Assembly: GCA_025980505.1 (NCBI GenBank) | Contig: JAICXI010000075.1 | Location: forward strand, 1-7,518 | Reading direction: 5' to 3' | Length of the DNA stretch: 7,518 bases | Origin: a bacterium | GTDB lineage: Bacteria; Oederibacteriota; Muellerivitia; Muellerivitales; Muellerivitaceae | The notes under the pieces: model-generated | Told to the model about the DNA's origin: nothing | The model's database searches: none | The model's input: the letters and a program-made list of their open reading frames with translations, nothing else | Program-made: the position numbers and the translations under genes | Shown: positions 6,176 through 7,518 of the stretch, in pieces | How the letters are laid out: every line of letters starts with the position of its first letter | How positions within the stretch are numbered: position 1 is the stretch's first letter

Positions 6176-6997
6176 CTAGAAGGCATGCTGGGTGGTCAGA
6201 AAAACCCGGATACCCACAAAGGTGAAAAGGGCGAGGAAATAACCCGTCATGACCAGCATCATGGACTTTCTTCCCCGCATTTTGAGACCCCACCGCAGGA
6301 GGAAAAAGCAGGCGTAAATCATGAGGACCAGGAAGGAACCGAGTATCTTGGGGTCGGCCAGCGGCAGCCGGTTCCAAACCTCGAAGGCTTGCACGGCGCC
6401 AAGCCAAAGCCCCGCCATCCAAAAGAGGAAACCCAGGCCGATGTAAAAAACCGTAAGGCGATCCAGGGCCTCCAAGGCCGGGAGCCGGTAACTCCAGTTT
6501 TTGAAGCGGTGGTGTTTTAACTGGCCTTCCTGAACCCAGAAGGCAACGCCCACGCCGAACCCCAGGGTGAAGTGGGCGAACCCAAGGAACGTGAGAAAGA
6601 TGTGGCTGGCCATCCCGGTGGTCATGAGGCGGCTTTCCATCAGGGGCACGGGTTTCAAGCCCGCCAGGAGGGCCATCAATCCCAGGGCGAAAATGAACGG
6701 CAGGAAAAGGGCCGTTAAGATCGGCACCGGCGTCTTGATCCGGCCCAGGAGCATGGCCAAAGCCAGGGAAAAGGAAAGGGCCGCCAGGATGCCGTCAATC
6801 GTGGTCAAGGGGGCATATCCGTCGGAAAGCCACTTGGCCGCGATCCAGGCCCCTTCCAGGAGCGCGCCGGAGGCCAGGTAACGGGTGGCGGTGGCCTCCA
6901 GGGAATCCTCCAGGCTCTTGTAATAGCGGAAGGCGTAAGAGCATCCCAAGGCATAGAAAAAAACCGTCGCGGCGAAAAGCAGGTTGAAAAGGATCAT
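6176..6997 (-). CDS. hemX: HemX-like integral membrane protein of the CcsA/CcmC cytochrome c assembly family
   Basis: A 273-residue inner-membrane protein with eight predicted helices (about residues 2-22, 37-56, 66-85, 91-112, 130-153, 182-203, 217-235, 246-266). The C-terminal half follows the CcsA family, including SHIFLTFLGFAHFTLGFGVG (131-150), which keeps the first conserved histidine (His132), and GYFLALFTFVGI (252-263). The tryptophan-rich haem-handling motif is degenerate: aligned on DPK (215-217), Trp208 remains but the two inner tryptophans are Pro212 and Ala214, and the glutamate after DPK is Ile218. The second conserved histidine, normally in a YAxYLHxR-like segment, is Leu233. 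It therefore looks more like a HemX partner of HemA than a cytochrome c haem exporter. In Bacillus HemX lowers HemA levels; the same role here is inferred from position beside hemA. ATG 6995-6997 has AAGGA five bases upstream and starts straight into helix 1. An in-frame ATG at 7108 would prepend 37 arginine/proline-rich residues and is unlikely. Confidence 0.85.
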   Translation of the reverse strand: MILFNLLFAATVFFYALGCSYAFRYYKSLEDSLEATATRYLASGALLEGAWIAAKWLSDGYAPLTTIDGILAALSFSLALAMLLGRIKTPVPILTALFLPFIFALGLMALLAGLKPVPLMESRLMTTGMASHIFLTFLGFAHFTLGFGVGVAFWVQEGQLKHHRFKNWSYRLPALEALDRLTVFYIGLGFLFWMAGLWLGAVQAFEVWNRLPLADPKILGSFLVLMIYACFFLLRWGLKMRGRKSMMLVMTGYFLALFTFVGIRVFLTTQHAF

Positions 6998-7009
6998 CGA
7001 TGTCCTTCC

Positions 7010-7026
7010 CGGTCCCAAAGTGACCG
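7010..7026 (-). promoter_or_regulatory. Hairpin directly upstream of the hemX ribosome site
   Basis: In the transcript CGGTC (7026-7022) pairs with GACCG (7014-7010) around a seven-base loop, ending two bases before AAGGA (7007-7003). It could set ribosome access to the first gene of the cluster, although the ribosome site itself stays outside the stem. Short and GC-rich, so moderate confidence at best. Confidence 0.3.
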
Positions 7027-7057
7027 CAAACCGAAAGCTGAAACGAAGGGCCGGTTC

Positions 7058-7128
7058 GCCCCGGTCGGGGCCAAGGGGCGGACCTGCGCCCCTTTTTCCG
7101 CGGCTCATCGGCAGGGAAACTCCCCTTG
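7058..7128 (-). promoter_or_regulatory. Structured leader of the hem cluster with two competing stems
   Basis: The untranslated stretch before hemX contains a perfect 8-bp hairpin, AAGGGGCG (7094-7087) with CGCCCCTT (7080-7073), followed at once by a 5-bp hairpin GCCCC/GGGGC (7071-7058) with a GACC loop. An earlier CAAGGGG (7128-7122) is also exactly complementary to CCCCTTG (7078-7072), so it competes with the first hairpin for the same partner. Mutually exclusive pairing is the layout of attenuators and riboswitches. I could not match it to a known riboswitch class; the opening AAGGGGAGT resembles the start of the yybP-ykoY (manganese) element but the rest does not fit. No T-tract follows, so any control would act on translation or processing. 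Confidence 0.4.
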
Positions 7129-7140
7129 AAGCACAGCCCC

Positions 7141-7149
7141 ATCATAGCA
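7141..7149 (-). promoter_or_regulatory. Candidate extended -10 promoter of the hem cluster
   Basis: On the minus strand TGCTATGAT combines a TG extension (7149-7148) with TATGAT (7146-7141), five of six matches to the consensus -10 box. The -35 region would fall in the T-rich tail of the nuo terminator and has no good TTGACA, as is usual for extended -10 promoters. Transcription would start near 7134, giving a leader of about 137 bases before hemX. It is the only gap where the cluster is preceded by a terminator, which supports a promoter here. Confidence 0.5.
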
Positions 7150-7154
7150 GGCCT

Positions 7155-7190
7155 AAAAACAAAAAAACCCCCGGCCAGGGGCCGGAGGTT
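7155..7190 (-). terminator. Intrinsic terminator after nuoN (end of the nuo operon)
   Basis: In the transcript AACCTCCGGCC (7190-7180) pairs with GGCCGGGGGTT (7176-7166), eleven pairs with a single T-G wobble and a three-base loop. The U-run starts within the stem: seven Us (7167-7161), a G, then five more Us (7159-7155). It begins 15 bases after the nuoN stop codon. This is a textbook rho-independent terminator and separates the complex I operon from the haem cluster. It is not a terminator on the plus strand, where As follow the stem. Confidence 0.93.
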
Positions 7191-7205
7191 CAAAAAAGTC
7201 GGATC

Positions 7206-7518
7206 TTAAAAAAGCGCCGAAGCCGCGGATTGGGCCAGGTCCATGATCGGCTTGGGCCAAAAGCCCAGGGTGACGGTCAAAGCAACGCAAACGATCAGGA
7301 CCGCCTGTTCGCCCAAACCCACTTCTATCGGCGAGGAATCCTTCGGGTCCAGGATCAAGGCCTGCCGGACCACTTGAAGGTAATAGTAAAGGGAGATCAC
7401 GCTGAAAACCATGCCCACCAGGGCCAGCCACGTATAGCCCATGGAGATGGCCGCGCCGAACAGGTACCACTTGCCCGAAAAACCCGCGAAAGGGGGGACA
7501 CCGGCCAAGGACAAAAGG
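7206..7518 (-). CDS. nuoN: NADH-quinone oxidoreductase subunit N, C-terminal part only
   Basis: The last 103 residues of an antiporter-like membrane subunit of respiratory complex I, which helps pump protons while NADH is oxidised by quinone. The gene enters from the right edge, so its start is not visible. LSLAGVPPFAGFSGKWYLF is the signature of the helix 12 region of NuoN, including the conserved lysine in GFSGKWYLF. WLALVGMVFSVISLYYYLQVVR is the following helix, with the SxYYYLxVV pattern typical of NuoN. After a polar loop (DPKDSSPIEVG), AVLIVCVALTVTLGFWPKPIMDLAQSA forms the last helix. The stop is TAA 7206-7208. nuoN is usually the final gene of nuo operons, and the strong terminator right after it agrees. 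Confidence 0.94.
   Translation of the reverse strand, partial: LLSLAGVPPFAGFSGKWYLFGAAISMGYTWLALVGMVFSVISLYYYLQVVRQALILDPKDSSPIEVGLGEQAVLIVCVALTVTLGFWPKPIMDLAQSAASALF

Noticed and set aside
6998..7108. In-frame ATG at 7108 as a longer hemX start (37 extra residues)
   Set aside because: The extension is Arg/Pro/Gly-rich, lies before a perfect start into helix 1 with AAGGA five bases upstream, and occupies the structured leader. A GGGGAG eleven bases before 7108 keeps it barely possible.
7058..7140. Manganese (yybP-ykoY), cobalamin or fluoride riboswitch in the hemX leader
   Set aside because: Only short fragments such as AAGGGGAGT match; the remaining conserved cores are absent by eye.
1..7518. 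CRISPR array, insertion sequence, tRNA or rRNA gene, phage or defence module
   Set aside because: No regularly spaced repeats, transposase motifs or structural RNA signatures; nearly all sequence is occupied by housekeeping genes with short gaps.

Overview
The window is a compact piece of a bacterial chromosome with every recognisable gene on the minus strand. Reading in the direction of transcription (right to left) it holds: the 3' end of nuoN (last subunit gene of respiratory complex I); an intrinsic terminator; a probable promoter and a GC-rich leader; then a tetrapyrrole (haem) biosynthesis cluster hemX/ccsA-like - hemA - hemC - cobA/hemD fusion - hemB - hemL. hemL runs off the left edge and lacks roughly its last 90 codons.

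The cluster encodes an almost complete C5 route from glutamyl-tRNA to uroporphyrinogen III. HemA reduces Glu-tRNA to glutamate-1-semialdehyde, HemL isomerises this to 5-aminolevulinate, HemB condenses two of these to porphobilinogen, HemC makes hydroxymethylbilane, and the HemD half of the fusion closes it to uroporphyrinogen III. The CobA half methylates that product towards precorrin-2, the entry to sirohaem, cobalamin and sirohaem-dependent haem routes. The first gene is an eight-helix membrane protein of the CcsA/HemX family. The gene order closely matches the well-known Bacillus subtilis hemAXCDBL operon, except that hemX precedes hemA and hemD is fused to cobA. The later steps (hemE onward, or sirC/ahb genes) are not in view.

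The organism cannot be named from this window. DNA is GC-rich (about 60% by eye), complex I and the C5 pathway are present, Shine-Dalgarno sites are clear, and the hemX-hemA-hemC-cobA/hemD arrangement recalls Deltaproteobacteria, Nitrospirota and related Gram-negative lineages. This is inference only.

The genes are ordinary. The more interesting material lies between them. Gaps are 47 to 119 bases rather than the overlaps usual in tight operons, and four of the five hem-hem gaps carry inverted repeats. The roughly 140-base leader before hemX contains two mutually exclusive stems. HemC most likely starts at a TTG behind a perfect AGGAGG. The HemX-like protein has lost most of the haem-handling motif of CcsA proteins. 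I found no mobile element, CRISPR array, tRNA or rRNA, and no clearly new system.
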